In this document: in pieces, positions 47,370 through 58,613 of the stretch | Numbering within the stretch: the stretch's first letter is position 1 | Layout: the number at the start of each line of letters is the position of its first letter | Source: Lathyrus oleraceus | Taxonomy: Eukaryota > Streptophyta > Magnoliopsida > Fabales > Fabaceae | Length of the DNA stretch: 64,000 bases | Assembly: GCF_024323335.1 (NCBI RefSeq) | Contig: NC_066579.1 | Coordinates: forward strand, 245,021,068-245,085,067 | Reading direction: 5' to 3' | Notes under the pieces: model-generated | Seen by the model: only the letters and a program-made list of their open reading frames with translations | The model's database searches: none | What the model was told of the DNA's origin: nothing | Program-made: the position numbers and the translations under genes

Positions 47370-47550
47370 ATCCCTAATTTTTGCATAAGTTGCCCCAGGG
47401 TGGGGTACTCAACTTATCGGGAAATTCTTTCTGTTTTTAGGTCTCTAATTTTTGCCTGGATTGCCCTTTCGGGTTTTCAATCCACCGAGACGCTCATTTT
47501 TGCCTAAGCCGCCCTTTCGGGTTTTCAACTTAGCGAGCTGTTCTTTTCTT
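47370..47550. repeat. Threefold repeat near the W1 integrase end
   Basis: Three diverged units contain a TAATTTTTGC or CATTTTTGCC start, then GCCGCCCTTTCGGGTTTTCAA and a palindromic partner such as CTTAGCGAG. Units start near 47378, 47443 and 47493. Confidence 0.7.
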
Positions 47551-47556
47551 CTTTTT

Positions 47557-48242
47557 TTAGGCGAAGTATTTCTTGACTGCATTTGCATTCACAGGACGAG
47601 TGAACTCTTCACCATCCATAGTTGTAAGTATCAATGCACCGCCTAAAAAGGCTCCCTTAACAATATACGGGCCTTCATAATTAGAAGTCCATTTTCCTCT
47701 AGAATCTAGCTTGAATGATAAAGTCTTCTTGAGCACAAGGTCACCTTCTCTGAACACACGAGGTCTGACCTTCTTATCAAAAGATTTCTTCATCCTTTGT
47801 TGATATAACTGACCATGACACATGGCAGTCAATCTCTCTTCTTCAATCAAATTCAGCTGATCATACCTGGTTTGACACCATTCAGCCTCAGTCAACTTGG
47901 CTTCCATAAGCACACATAATGAAGGAATCTCAGCCTCTACGGGGAGCACTGCTTCCATACCATATATAAGAGAAAAATGGGTTTCCCTTGTTAAAGTGCG
48001 GATGGATGTATGATACCCATGCAAAGCAAATGGGAGCATCTCATGCCAATCCTTGTATGTGACAGCCATCTTCTGAATGATCTTCTTGATATTCTTGTTC
48101 GCAGCTTCAACAACCTCATTTATCTTGGGTCTGTAGGAAGAAGAATTATGATGTGCAATCTTGAAGTATTTGCAAAGAGTTTCCACCATATTATTATTCA
48201 AGTTCGATCCATTGTCAGTAATGATCTTATTTGGCACACCAT
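47557..48242 (-). pseudogene. pol: W1 integrase, C-terminal part
   Basis: About 228 codons of Ty3/gypsy integrase. The second catalytic aspartate is in IITDNGSN and the glutamate in VVEAANKNIKK. The C-terminal domain includes GDLVLKKTLSF and YEGPYIVK, then a VNANAVKKYF ending and a stop at 47557. The first aspartate and the zinc finger lie on the far side of W2. The open frame nominally runs to 48255, but its last residues are read from the W2 LTR. The usual sequence PQTNG/PKMNG before the glutamate reads RPKINE here. Confidence 0.92.
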
Positions 48243-51200
48243 TGTAAGACCCCAATTTTGACCCTAAGATCCCTCATGCAATTCCATCATAAGCATTAGC
48301 ATTGGGATCATGTATTGGCATCATCCTTCCCCTTTTTCATTGGGTTTGTTTTGAGAGAGATAACCAAGCACTTTGTGATTATATCATACTTGTATATTAT
48401 CATTTCACTAACCAAAATACCAAAAATATGTCTTTGCATTTGTCTAACTCTTTTGTAGGAAGGGCATGATTCCATTGATTCCTCAAGTTTACATCTAGGG
48501 TTTGAGACCCTCATGAACAAAGAGCACAACCAAGAATGGATCCAATAATGGTTATGAACATCATATATGAGTCCCAATGTTCTCTACATGTTATATTGAT
48601 CAAGTTTTCTTCAAGAGTTTGAGGCTGATTTGCCTTGGAAACCATAATTTGACTAGGTATCTTGAGTAACTTCTCCAACAAGCTATCTCACCAAATGATC
48701 AAATTTATCAAGGGACACTTCAAAATTCATCATCTTATGCATATATGATCTACCATGAGCTAAGAAAGTCAAGAGAATTGGAACTTAGCAAGTTGGTTGA
48801 TGGTGGTTGGCCAGATGGATTCATCTAATCAAAATGGGGTCTCCCTAGACCTTATCTCCTACACTTTTCACCATATGAAAATGATTCTAAGAACAAACTT
48901 ACTATAAATGACATTCCAAACAACTTTCATGTTGATACCTATAGCTAGTTTTGCTTGGAAAATCATTTTCTATGTTGAAACATTATAGGTCATTTTGTCT
49001 AAACCCTAATTTGAAAGTCAACTTCCCAAGGCCATAACTTGCTCAATTTTTATGAGATGAAAGATTTCCAAGTTTCATAATCAAATTCAATGTGTCTAAT
49101 TCAACCTTTATGCTTGGAGTGGGAGATAATTCAACTTTTTGAGAATGTGATATGTGGTTACATTATAGGTCACTTTTGACCTATACCATTGATCAAGTGA
49201 TTTTTCCAAACTTAAAAAATGCATAACTCTATCATTTTAAATCCAAATGACATGAAATTGGTGACCATTTTTAAGGTCTTTGAGATAGATACAACTTTGA
49301 TGAAGACACATTTCTCATTGGAAGCTCATATAAAAAGTTAAGCAAGGTGGAATATTGAGACATATGGCTTGACACTTGGAAAAAGTTTGATATGTCAAAA
49401 ATTTCCAAACTTCCACCTCAAATTTCTCCAAGTTCCAAGCTCGAAATGAAAAAGTGTTAAACATCAAAGTTGTTCCTCTTGATCTCACCTTTCCAAAAAG
49501 CTCAAATTCTTTCATTTTGGACAAGAAATGCATAGGCTGCACATGGCATGAACAGGGTGACATCACTTGGCAAGGATCAAACTTCAAACGTCAATGCACA
49601 CTTGCCTTGCAATCCAAGCTCCATTCAGACTATCCAACATTCATTTGTGGACCTCAAGCAATGATTTCATGGGCCTGTGCGCGCCCATGCACCCTTGTAT
49701 CACCATTTGCCAAAATTGGATAGTGATTTGAAGTGTGCAATTATCAACTATTTTCGATATAAATTGAGCTTCAATTTCTCAGAAATGAACACACATTCCC
49801 TCCAGCTTTGATCCCCCATCTCAAACCCTCACTTTGCAAAGGATAAGCCTGAGAAATTCTTTTGAATTTGAGGTTGAATTTCCACTGTTTTGAAATTCAA
49901 ATCTCCAGGAATCCACAACCTCTTAACCATCTTATCCTTCTTCTGCAAGCAAGTGGAGTGAGGTCAAGCACAAGCAAGATCTAGATCAGTTGAAACCAGA
50001 CCTCCATTCAAGGTATTTTCCAGAAATTTTGAACTCTTCGATTCTCTCAAATTCTGGCTCAATTCTATTGATTCTTTGGTTGTATGAAGTCCTACTAATG
50101 TAGGCAAGAAGATTGAGTTACTTTGAGCCCAAATCGAAGCAACTCAGTTCATGTACCTCAAATTTCAACTCCATGTATCTCTCAATATATTTGGAGTTAG
50201 AGTGAATTGAGGCCAGATTCGAGCTCAGTGCCATTTTTACTTTAAAATCATGTCCTTATTTTTCATTTTGGTGATGGTTGATGGACCAGTCCGGTGAGGT
50301 CCACCGGAGAAGATGACCGGAGCTTTGGCTCCGGCGATGCGTTGGCAAGACTTTGAACCACATGATCCATTCATTTTGTTTTAATCCTAGGTGTTGGTTT
50401 TGATTACCAAAGTTGCCACACGCTGACTAAGGACTATGGTAGATAGCGCGGTCCTGGCCACTTGATCTGCCACCTAAATTAATGAGGGAGATCAAGTGGT
50501 CCATGTTTTTTCTGATATTTTAATTTTCGTTTTAATTGTATTATTTTCAATAATTCATATTAAATTCAATATTGATCCAAAAAATATGGGACTTTCACCA
50601 AAAAATTTCAAAATTTTTTCTCTTTCATATTGTGAATTAAAATTATTTTTTGGATCATTATTAATATTTTTCATGAATTAATTGATTTTGCATTTGTTTT
50701 TATTGTTTAAAAATATTTTTAAATGTCCAAAAATTATGAAATTTTTTCTCCAAGGTCCTTTAACCTTGTTTGGCCTATGATAAATCTCATGGACATTTCT
50801 TTGGTGTTTTGATGGGATTTTAGGATTTGGAGAAACCATATTCAATTTAAATATACTATTTTATTATTTTTAATTGAATAAATGTCAAATAATTTGTTGA
50901 CCAATTGTGATGACTTTGTTTATGTTTGACTATTGTTGTTGGGCCTTGGTCAAGGTTGACTTGACTTTGTCAAATTAATATCATTGGATTTAGGGGATTG
51001 ATGGAATGTACATTCCACCTCCCAAAATGAATGAATGATATTAATTTGGTAAAACTCCTCCTTTGACCAATTTGGGATTTCATTCGTCCCCCTCCCACTT
51101 CATCTTATTCCCCTTCTTCATTCATTCACTCCATTTGGCCTATGATATCTCAAAGTCCTAATGCTAGTTGATTGAAAAATTAACATGAGTATGGATGAGA

Positions 51201-52951
51201 TTAGGCCACACCTTTTGCATATTCTTTTCGTGTGTGGTATGTTTCATGAGCATAGTCCATTATACTATGTATCTAACATGCATTAACACCAAAATTCTAT
51301 TGCCCGGTCTGAAATAGTTGTGACTTCTATATAAGTCCAATTACGATTGCTTAACATAGCGCTAAATTTGTGACATAAAAGGCATAAGCATTCTAGTTAG
51401 TGAGATTGTAAGTCTCCCCTCTTTCATGGTATTATGTGGAAACTTGGCCTTCTTTCCTTCCTTTGAAAGATTTTTTGGCTCAAGGATTCATGCTTGTGAT
51501 AAGTGGGTTGAGTGTTCTCCAAAGAATGTCTTGAAATGAAAAGCAAAAGCAAAACAATATTAACTTCTAACCTACTAACTACTAACTTTTAATTTCAAGC
51601 TTTCACTTTAATGCAATTTACTTTTAGCACTCTATTTTATTTTCCATTGTTCATATCATTCTAATTGTTTATGTTAATGCAATGTTCACTTTGTCCATTT
51701 GGACCATATTGTATGATATATTTTGTTTGTGTATACTTTGCTTGTTTGTGTGGTCTTTGACCATTAATGTGCATAATAATAACAAAAACCCTAAAGAACT
51801 TTTGAATGGACTGTTGGCTTGATCTTGGATAAATGCACTTAGAATCTAGGCAACCTTCCTATGCTAATGGACTTGGCCAATGCCAACTTGTTGAAGAACC
51901 AAGTGCTTGCAATTTGAATTTCATCTGATACATCTTTGAAGACCTCCCTAAGTTCATCTGCAACATGATCATTGTGAAGCTGTTATTTTGAACTTGTGAC
52001 TTGTGGAATTCATCTGTTACATGGGCTATTCTGAAGAAGATCATGGAATGGATAAGCTTGGATGTGGCCATCTTTATTTGATGCCTTTCTCTTCAAGATA
52101 ATATAATTGTACATTTGTGTGTTGCTTGATTTTAAAAGTCCAAGGGAATTCAGGGTTTCTATTGACATTCTTGTTTATTGGATTGCTACCTATTTGGCCA
52201 GATCTTTTCAACTCTAAACTTTTAAATTTTGTGCATAAGATAGTCTCTTCATCTTCTCCCCATTTCTTTAATTTAAAAAATATCTCCCTCCATTTTTTCA
52301 AAATCTTCTTTGTGTGAACTACTTTTGTTCTAAACTTTGACCACTTTTGCAAAGAAAGATAGAAACTTTGGCCTTATGCCATTGCATTTTCAAACTTCTT
52401 TTCTTAAATCAAACTTGTAAATAGACTTAACTATACTTGACTTAAACCTTCAAAAAAGCCAAAAAGAACTAACTCATTCAAACCATTTTTAGGCCTTTGT
52501 GCCTCTCAAACTTAAATTTTGTTAAAATTGATGCATCCATTTTGAAATTTGTATCACGAACTACGAGGTTTTCATCCCTCATTTTTTATGTTGGTACGTA
52601 GGCACAAGACCGAAGGTCTTCTCAAACCCAAAATATAATTAATGAATTCTTTTCTCATCCCCCATTCTATTTGTTTGTAAATATTACTTTGTACAAAATA
52701 CATATGCACACAAAAAGGGCTCCCTAGGAGTATCTAGGGCACTTTAGGTGCTAACACCTTCCCTCTGTGTAACCAACCCCCTTACCTGTGATCTCTGACT
52801 TTTATTAGTTTTTTATTTGAAAACTTCTTACTTATGGGTTTTGTTCGTACTTTTTCCCTTTTCCCTTGAAAACAATAAAAACACGGTGGAGACTCTTGTT
52901 ATTTGATCTCTAGCTTGTTAATAGCTTGATGATCATGAATTTCCCGCTACA
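48243..52951 (+). repeat. W2 5' LTR (Ogre)
   Basis: 4709 bp, from TGTAAGACCCC to CCCGCTACA. It lies head to head with the W1 LTR, 3.1 kb away, so the two form an inverted repeat with arms of 4.7 kb. No gene is supported inside; the short frames are shadows. Confidence 0.92.
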
Positions 52952-52960
52952 GAAATTAAG

Positions 52961-52979
52961 TGGCGACTCCACTGGGGAG
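52961..52979 (+). other. W2 primer binding site
   Basis: TGGCGACTCCACTGGGGAG lies nine bases inside the 5' LTR. It matches the site complementary to arginine tRNA that is characteristic of Ogre elements. Confidence 0.9.
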
Positions 52980-53819
52980 TAGTCTCCATTGGGTTTAACC
53001 TACTTTTTGTGTGAATATATTTGTATATATGTGATGTTTGTATATATGTATGTGTGATATAATCTGCTTGTTGTGCTTAGTGATCTCTGAGTGGTGAGAT
53101 AAGTTCTTACCCGAACTTGAGTGCAATTAAGATAAGAGGATAGTATAGTCATGTTCGACTTGTGTGGAGTAGTCCTTAACAAGTTGGCTTGAGATCCATC
53201 TGCTCAGTGGAGACTCCTTTGAATTTGGAAATGTCACACAAGTATTTGTGGTTAGGCATTACTATTTCTAATTGGGTCTGAGAAGCTGAGGACCTTAGAA
53301 CATTTAACCCATCTTGGCCTATTTGGGACGTAGTGCGAAAACTGTTCAAGTGGAGACTTGATAACAGTTGTTACGTGATACTACACTCAGAAGAGTTTCT
53401 CTTGAGAATATTATGGGTCGATGAGTCGGTCATCTTAACCTATAATATCCGATAGATGGAATTAAGACTCTGGGAACTTTTTAGAACATGATCTACAGGT
53501 TTTATCCTTAGTTCACTCCTTTGGGATGGTTCTTACCCAGACTCCATGCTCGTGACTTGCAACAAACCCTTGATTCTTGGTTGATCCAATCAAGTCTTGT
53601 CAATATCAATGGAACTTGGGTGTTGATAAGGTGTGAACTATAATCCACCAAACTGGATGATTGATCTTGACAATGACTTGATTCATCCCTTGACCTTTGT
53701 TTGCCTTGTGTGTGATCCCTTATTTATGATTGTTGCATTCATGCATTCATGTGTATCATAACATTCATCACACGAAAATTTCAAGGAACTAAGGTATCAT
53801 TTGCAAATATTTTCAGACC
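52980..53819 (+). other. W2 5' untranslated leader
   Basis: About 840 bp between primer site and ORF1. It has no credible gene. Short TG/TA repeats (TGTATATATG) lie near 53020-53055. Confidence 0.7.
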
Positions 53820-55192
53820 ATGGATTATGGACGAAGGAACACTAAGAAGAACAGTTTCAGATGTCCCAACTTGAAAAAGTTAAGGAAGCTAGCATCTTTT
53901 GTATTAGATCCCTTGGACTTCAAACAACGTCATGGGAAACTTCTGTCTATCTTGTCTACTGATGTGGTTGAAGGACTCTTGAGTGTGCTTGTATAGTCTA
54001 TGATCCTCTCTACCATTGTTTCACTTTCCCAGATTTTCAGCTTGTGCCTACCTTGGAGGAGTATTCTCATATTTTGGGGATACCTGTTTCTAGTAGAGTG
54101 CCTTTTAGTGGATTGGAGGAGATTCCCCAATCTAGTATTATTGCTGAAGCTCTTCACTTGAAGAAATCTGAGATAGAGGCTCATTGGGTGAACAAAGGAG
54201 GGTTATTTGGGTTGCTATATGTTTTCCTCATCAAGGAAGCTATTACTTTTGCTTAAGCTGGTAGTGTGGACGCTTTTGAAGCTATCTTTGTGTTGCTCAT
54301 CTATGGAATAGCTTTGTTCCCTAACATTGACGGTTTTGTTGATGTTAACGCCATTAGACTTTTCTTGATTGGGAATCATGTGCCTACTTTGTTGGGTGAT
54401 ATGTATTTCTCTTTGCATCTAAGGAATTCTAAGGGTGGTGGAACGATTGTCTATTGCATCCCTCTTTTGTACAAGTGGTTTATTTTGCACTTTCCTCAGA
54501 TGCCTGCTTTTATGGAGAACAAACAATGTCTAAGGTGGTCTCAGAGACTTATGTCTCTCACTAATGATGATATAGTTCGGTATGATCCGTCCTTAAGCAG
54601 CTTGGAGATTATTGATAGTTATGGTGAAGAGGGTAAAGATCCCCAACATTTGAAGCAGAAGATTATGCATGGTTGGCGTAATGTGCATAGGAAAGGAAGA
54701 TCCGAGTTTGGTCTGCGCAATTATGTAGCTTTGGAAGCTTACACTCTTTGGGTGAAGAAGAGAGCTTTGGAGTTGAATATGCATTATCTTTGTGAAAGAC
54801 CTATGTCTATGGTTGTGGTTGAGCCATTAACTCTCCCTATCCAAGCTGTAGAGGAGTTGGAAGACGCGCTCATCAAGATGAAGCAAGATAAGGATATGTG
54901 GGAAAAGCGTTTCCGTGCTTTGAGCAAGAAGCATGAAAAGTTGCAATTGGAGTCTAAGGACAAAGATGCACTTATTAAGCTACTTGAAGACCGAGTGACG
55001 AAGAGACAGAGAGAGCCAGAGGTTTCATATTCTAAAATGCCTCAGCCTTCCGTTGCTTGGAAGAAGACTGTTGACCAGCTTGTCCTCGAGAAGACTCAGA
55101 TGAAGGCTTCTTTTCAGATCGAGATCCGTTGCATTCGAAGGAAGTACGCGCCTTCAGCCAGATCTTCTGACATTGTTGTGAGGGATCCTTAG
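53820..55192 (+). pseudogene. W2 ORF1, the extra Ogre gene upstream of gag
   Basis: Ogre elements carry an additional ORF of unknown function before gag-pro, and this is its copy. It starts at ATG 53820 in good context (CCATGG). It runs about 58 codons to a TAG, shifts frame to 54017-54256 (LVPTLEEYSHILGIPV), meets a TAA at 54254-54256 and continues in the same frame to 55192. The last part (about 300 residues) has a globular plant-mobile-element-like region with GIALFPNIDGFVDVNAI, then a coiled coil (about residues 205-260 of the last frame) and a basic tail. No catalytic motif is evident. Ogre-type ORF1 proteins have no established role; it acts, if at all, with Gag. Confidence 0.82.
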
Positions 55193-55423
55193 GATGACTA
55201 GTCTCCTTTCCTCTTGTATATTTTTATTTTGGTTTCTGAAATTGTACTCAGTGTAATCCTTCAAACTTATATAAATAAAAAGAGATTTTTTTTGGTCATA
55301 TCAAATTGTTGCAATTGCGATTTAAATATTATATATTCGCAAGTGATACAGTAAGTTCCTTGAAAATAAAAATAATCAAGCATTTCATTTCATGCATCAT
55401 TTGCATAAGAAGGTTTTCACCAG
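55193..55423 (+). other. W2 spacer between ORF1 and gag-pro
   Basis: 230 bp of AT-rich sequence with no supported gene. Confidence 0.5.
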
Positions 55424-55691
55424 GTGTCAGATTGGTGTTTATTTTGTGCTTTAGCCAAGCTGACTCACTGGTATAATACCCGAGCTAATCATCAGAAAAT
55501 CATGGAGCACCTAGAGAAAGAGAATAGAGAGCTGAGGATGAGGTTGGAACGTTCCAAGCCTTATCTACTGTTGTTGATAAGAGAGTTGGGTCACCTATGT
55601 CCTCGTTGAAATATGCTCATAAGATTGTTGAAGAAGGTATTGTTGACCAGTGGGGGCGCATGGTAGAGGTCTCCGACAAGAAAGGCAGAAC
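55424..55691 (+). pseudogene. gag: W2 gag-pro, N-terminal remnant, cut by Z
   Basis: The first frame (55424-55609) holds the coiled-coil start of Ogre Gag (YNTRANHQKIMEHLEKENREL). It then switches, across a deletion joint near 55565-55580, into a different frame (KYAHKIVEEGIVDQWGRMVEV) that belongs near the end of the gag-pro protein. Capsid, zinc knuckle and protease are missing. Z is inserted at 55691/55692, and the reading continues at 62953. Confidence 0.78.
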
Positions 55692-57048
55692 TGTTGGAGA
55701 ATTGCTATCCAAGGCGCAGCGGAATTTAAAAATTTCTCCATTTAGTGATCCTTACGAATGGGCATGATCAGTGATAGAATCGTTACCTCTTGTGGCGATT
55801 CAAACCTTTGGTGCAGATCTCTGATAATGATCAAAACCTTTGATACAGATCCACGGGGCGATCACGAACGTTGAACGATGACAACGTCTCTACTCAGTCC
55901 ACACGAACGGATTCCTTCAATCGCAGTGCTACCTGTTATGAATGAAGGCTTTGAGTGAGAGAGAGATACGAAATTCCAACTCTTCAGTTGTGTTGTATTC
56001 CCATACAAAGCTTCTGCACAAGAGCTCTATTTATAGAACCACTTGTGTGGGCTTCAAGCCAAAAAGCCCACTTAAGTGCATTTTGGCCTATATCTCATAA
56101 TATGCCAAAATCACTTAAGTATTTGGTACCTTACCATATTTCGTATTCTGCTTAAGTACACCGTACCTTACGATGTTCCTTAATTATTCTATCTCTCATC
56201 AATCCGTCCTTTGTGTGTGACCCTATAGGTTTTCGCGACGTTGGCAATTATATTAAATCACGCATTTAACATAATAAACAGTGAGCGGTATCTAGCAACA
56301 CATCACTGCTACCCAAGTCACGAAAATGTCATGTGATCTGACAAAATCTCCTGTGATAATAATTATGTGTATAATTACCCCTTTGCCCTTATGTCTATAT
56401 TGAACACAAGGTATAGACCGTGTCACCCTTGTCCAGTTCAATATTGGGCCCGTAGACATTTATCCTGTTACGCAGGATTGGCAAATTCCATCTAGGACAC
56501 TCATGTCCCTCAGCATGCTTCGTGGAGTACCCATCAACTGTCTTTATGTTATCCAGTTACGGACAATGTTAGATCAGCAACAAAGCACTCGACTCTACAT
56601 CTAGGATCCATAGTGGTTTCAGGTCGAAGAGTGGTATACACTATTATCACCATGAGAATAACTTATGACACTTTTGCATAACTTTCTATATAGTATTCTC
56701 ATAGCGGGTCAATCCGGTATAAATATTACTCCTAATATTCATACCTATGTTTAAGACTTGATAACTCTTTATCCATGATCCATGAGATGTGATCATCAGT
56801 CTACAAACATAATAGTCTTAATGCTTTAATGTTATCCCACTTCACATTAAAGCTCGACTACGGATACTTTAAGAACAGTGCCCTTATGTTTAATGTGTTC
56901 TCATGATTAAGTCACACTTAATACATTAAACGGACTATCTATTCTAGGGACTTTATTAATCAACCATAATAAAGAAAATTCCTTTTATTATTAATAAATA
57001 ATTCGATACAAGTACCAAAATTATTGGCCTCTAGGGCTTACACCAACA
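55692..57048 (-). repeat. Z 3' LTR
   Basis: 1357 bp, next to the polypurine tract on its inner side. The frame at 55955-56155 recurs at 61858-62058 as a shadow. Confidence 0.94.
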
Positions 57049-57060
57049 ATCTCCCACTAG
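57049..57060 (-). other. Z polypurine tract
   Basis: On the minus strand this reads CTAGTGGGAGAT, touching the 3' LTR. It is shorter and less pure than the tracts of the Sirevirus-like elements. Confidence 0.75.
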
Positions 57061-57062
57061 CA

Positions 57063-57470
57063 CTAGAGCCAATCAGACATACCCCGTATGCCCATTGATC
57101 TAGTATGGCCATCATGCTTCTGCTGCGCAAGAGGCTTTGTTAGTGGGTCAGCTATATTGTCTAGTGTAGGTACTTTACATATTTTCACATCTCCTCTATC
57201 TATTATCTCTCGAATGAGATGATAACGCCTAAGTATGTGTTTGGATCGTTGGTGAGATCTAGGCTTCTTAGCTTGTGCGATAACACCATTGTTATCATAA
57301 TAGAGACCAATGAGATCCACAATGCTAGGGACTATGCCAAGTTTATTGATCCAAACAGCTTCCTTTGCTGCACTTAAGGCAGTAATATACTCAGCCTCAG
57401 TTGTAGAATCAGCAACTGCATCTTGCGTTGAACTTTTCAAGCTCACAGTGCCACCATTTAAGCAAAACAC
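57063..57470 (-). pseudogene. pol: Z RNase H
   Basis: A 135-codon frame with the C-terminal half of copia RNase H: ADSTTEAEYITALSAAKEAVW and then QRSKHILRRYHLIRE, ending near the polypurine tract. The first half of the domain and the end of reverse transcriptase are deleted; traces of the joint lie at 57475-57545. Confidence 0.88.
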
Positions 57471-57557
57471 ATAACCAGATTGAAATCATTCATATTAAAG
57501 CGTCTCAGCACTTTGTCTATGTACTCTGAATTAGGCCAAGCATTTCATGATCTATCT

Positions 57558-57818
57558 CTATAGATTCTGATAGGCTGCTTCACCCAGGTCCTTCATAGAA
57601 AAGTATTTCCCAAACCAAGCCTTTACTTGTTGCAGGGTAGGGATATCGATTCCAATGAGTAATATGTCATCTACATATAATACGAGGAATACGACTATGC
57701 TCCCACTAACCTTCTTGTAGACACAAGGCTCATCTTCGTTCTTGATGAATCCATACAGCTTTACTGTTTCATCAAGGCGAAGATTCCATGAGTAGGTCAC
57801 AGGCTCATCTTGATCCAT
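57558..57818 (-). pseudogene. pol: Z reverse transcriptase fragment
   Basis: 86 codons around the active site: SWNLRLDETVKLYGF, EPCVYKKVSGS and an intact YVDDILLI, then WFGKYFSMKDLGEAAY. The fingers and most of the palm before this are missing, as is the connection afterwards. Confidence 0.88.
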
Positions 57819-58525
57819 GAGTAATACATCACCTTGATCAGATATCCATATATCTCAGGTAGGTGACGTATCCTGCCTGACCTACACTGGTCTTGTTCTA
57901 TTTGAGCAGGTTGCTCTTACACAACTACTTGTGTTTCCTGCTCTAATTCCTCCATAGGTGTATCGATACTTTGTGATTCTTGAATTTCTTCAAGTTCTAC
58001 TTTCCTCCCACTGATTCCTTTGGAAATAAAATCCCTTTCTAGGAAAACTCAAGTTCGAGCGACAAACACTTTGCCCTCAGAAGGATTGTAGAAATAATAT
58101 CCTCTTGTTTCTTTAGGATACCCCATAAATAAGCATTTGTCAGATTTGGGCTCAAGCTTAGTTGAAATTTGTCGTTTCACATAAACTTCGCAACCCCAAA
58201 TCTTCATGTAAGACATATGTGGTCTCTTATCACTCCATATCTCATATGGTGTCTTTTCAACCTTTTGGATGGAACACAGTTAAGTGTGTAAGCTAATGTC
58301 AATGGTGTATGTCCTCAAAAGGAGTTTGGAAGATTGGTGTGACTCATCATGGATCGGACCATGTCCAACAGGGTTCGATTTCTTCTCTCAGATACACCCT
58401 TCCATTGGGATGTTCCAGGAGGAGTAAGTTGGGATAGGATCCCATACTCTTTCAGATGGTCATCAACCTCTAGGATTAAATACTCACCACTTCGATCTGA
58501 TCGAAGAGTTTTAATATTATTACCT
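57819..58525 (-). pseudogene. pol: Z integrase fragment and linker
   Basis: The minus-strand translation, with frameshifts and stops, shows the integrase region around the catalytic glutamate (ERRNRTLLDMVRSMM) at about 58330-58400. The C-terminal integrase region (SYMK-like, GVAKFM, and a GYPKETRGYYF-like stretch) lies down to about 58080. A glutamate-rich linker covers the rest. The zinc finger and most of the core before 58525 are absent. Confidence 0.7.
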
Positions 58526-58613
58526 AGTTGGTCTTAACTCGTTAGGTTTCACCCTTTTTATTAATGTTATTAATAGGCATTTCAAGATCAAGGACATATA
58601 GTCCATTGTTCAT

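Larger units (their letters stand above)
45143..47556 (-). other. W1 3' untranslated region
   Basis: 2.4 kb without a credible gene. It holds a degenerate minisatellite (45540-45890), a TA microsatellite (about 46343-46389), many GGGGA-rich phrases (for example CTGGGGA) and a triple repeat near the integrase end (47370-47550). Ogre elements are known for long 3' untranslated regions with tandem repeats. Confidence 0.75.
40429..48242 (-). mobile_element. W1: Ogre-type Ty3/gypsy element nested in X, split by W2
   Basis: This is the 3' half of an Ogre element on the minus strand: integrase end (47557-48242), long 3' untranslated region (45143-47556) and 3' LTR (40429-45142). It is interrupted inside integrase by W2 at 48243, so the remaining genes and 5' LTR should follow beyond the window. 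Assignment to Ogre rests on the 4.7-kb LTR beginning like TGTAAGACCCCAATTTTGA in W2, and on the neighbouring W2 with its Ogre primer site, ORF1 and intron. The target duplication partner is not visible. Confidence 0.88.

Noticed and set aside
44807..48577. A mirrored pair of small genes at 44807-45058 and 48308-48577
   Set aside because: They are the same LTR sequence in the two inverted Ogre LTRs, without family motifs.
40429..52951. Giant DNA transposon with 4.7-kb terminal inverted repeats
   Set aside because: The arms are Ogre LTRs of two elements in opposite orientation. One is followed by its primer site and ORF1, the other by an integrase, and no transposase is present between them.
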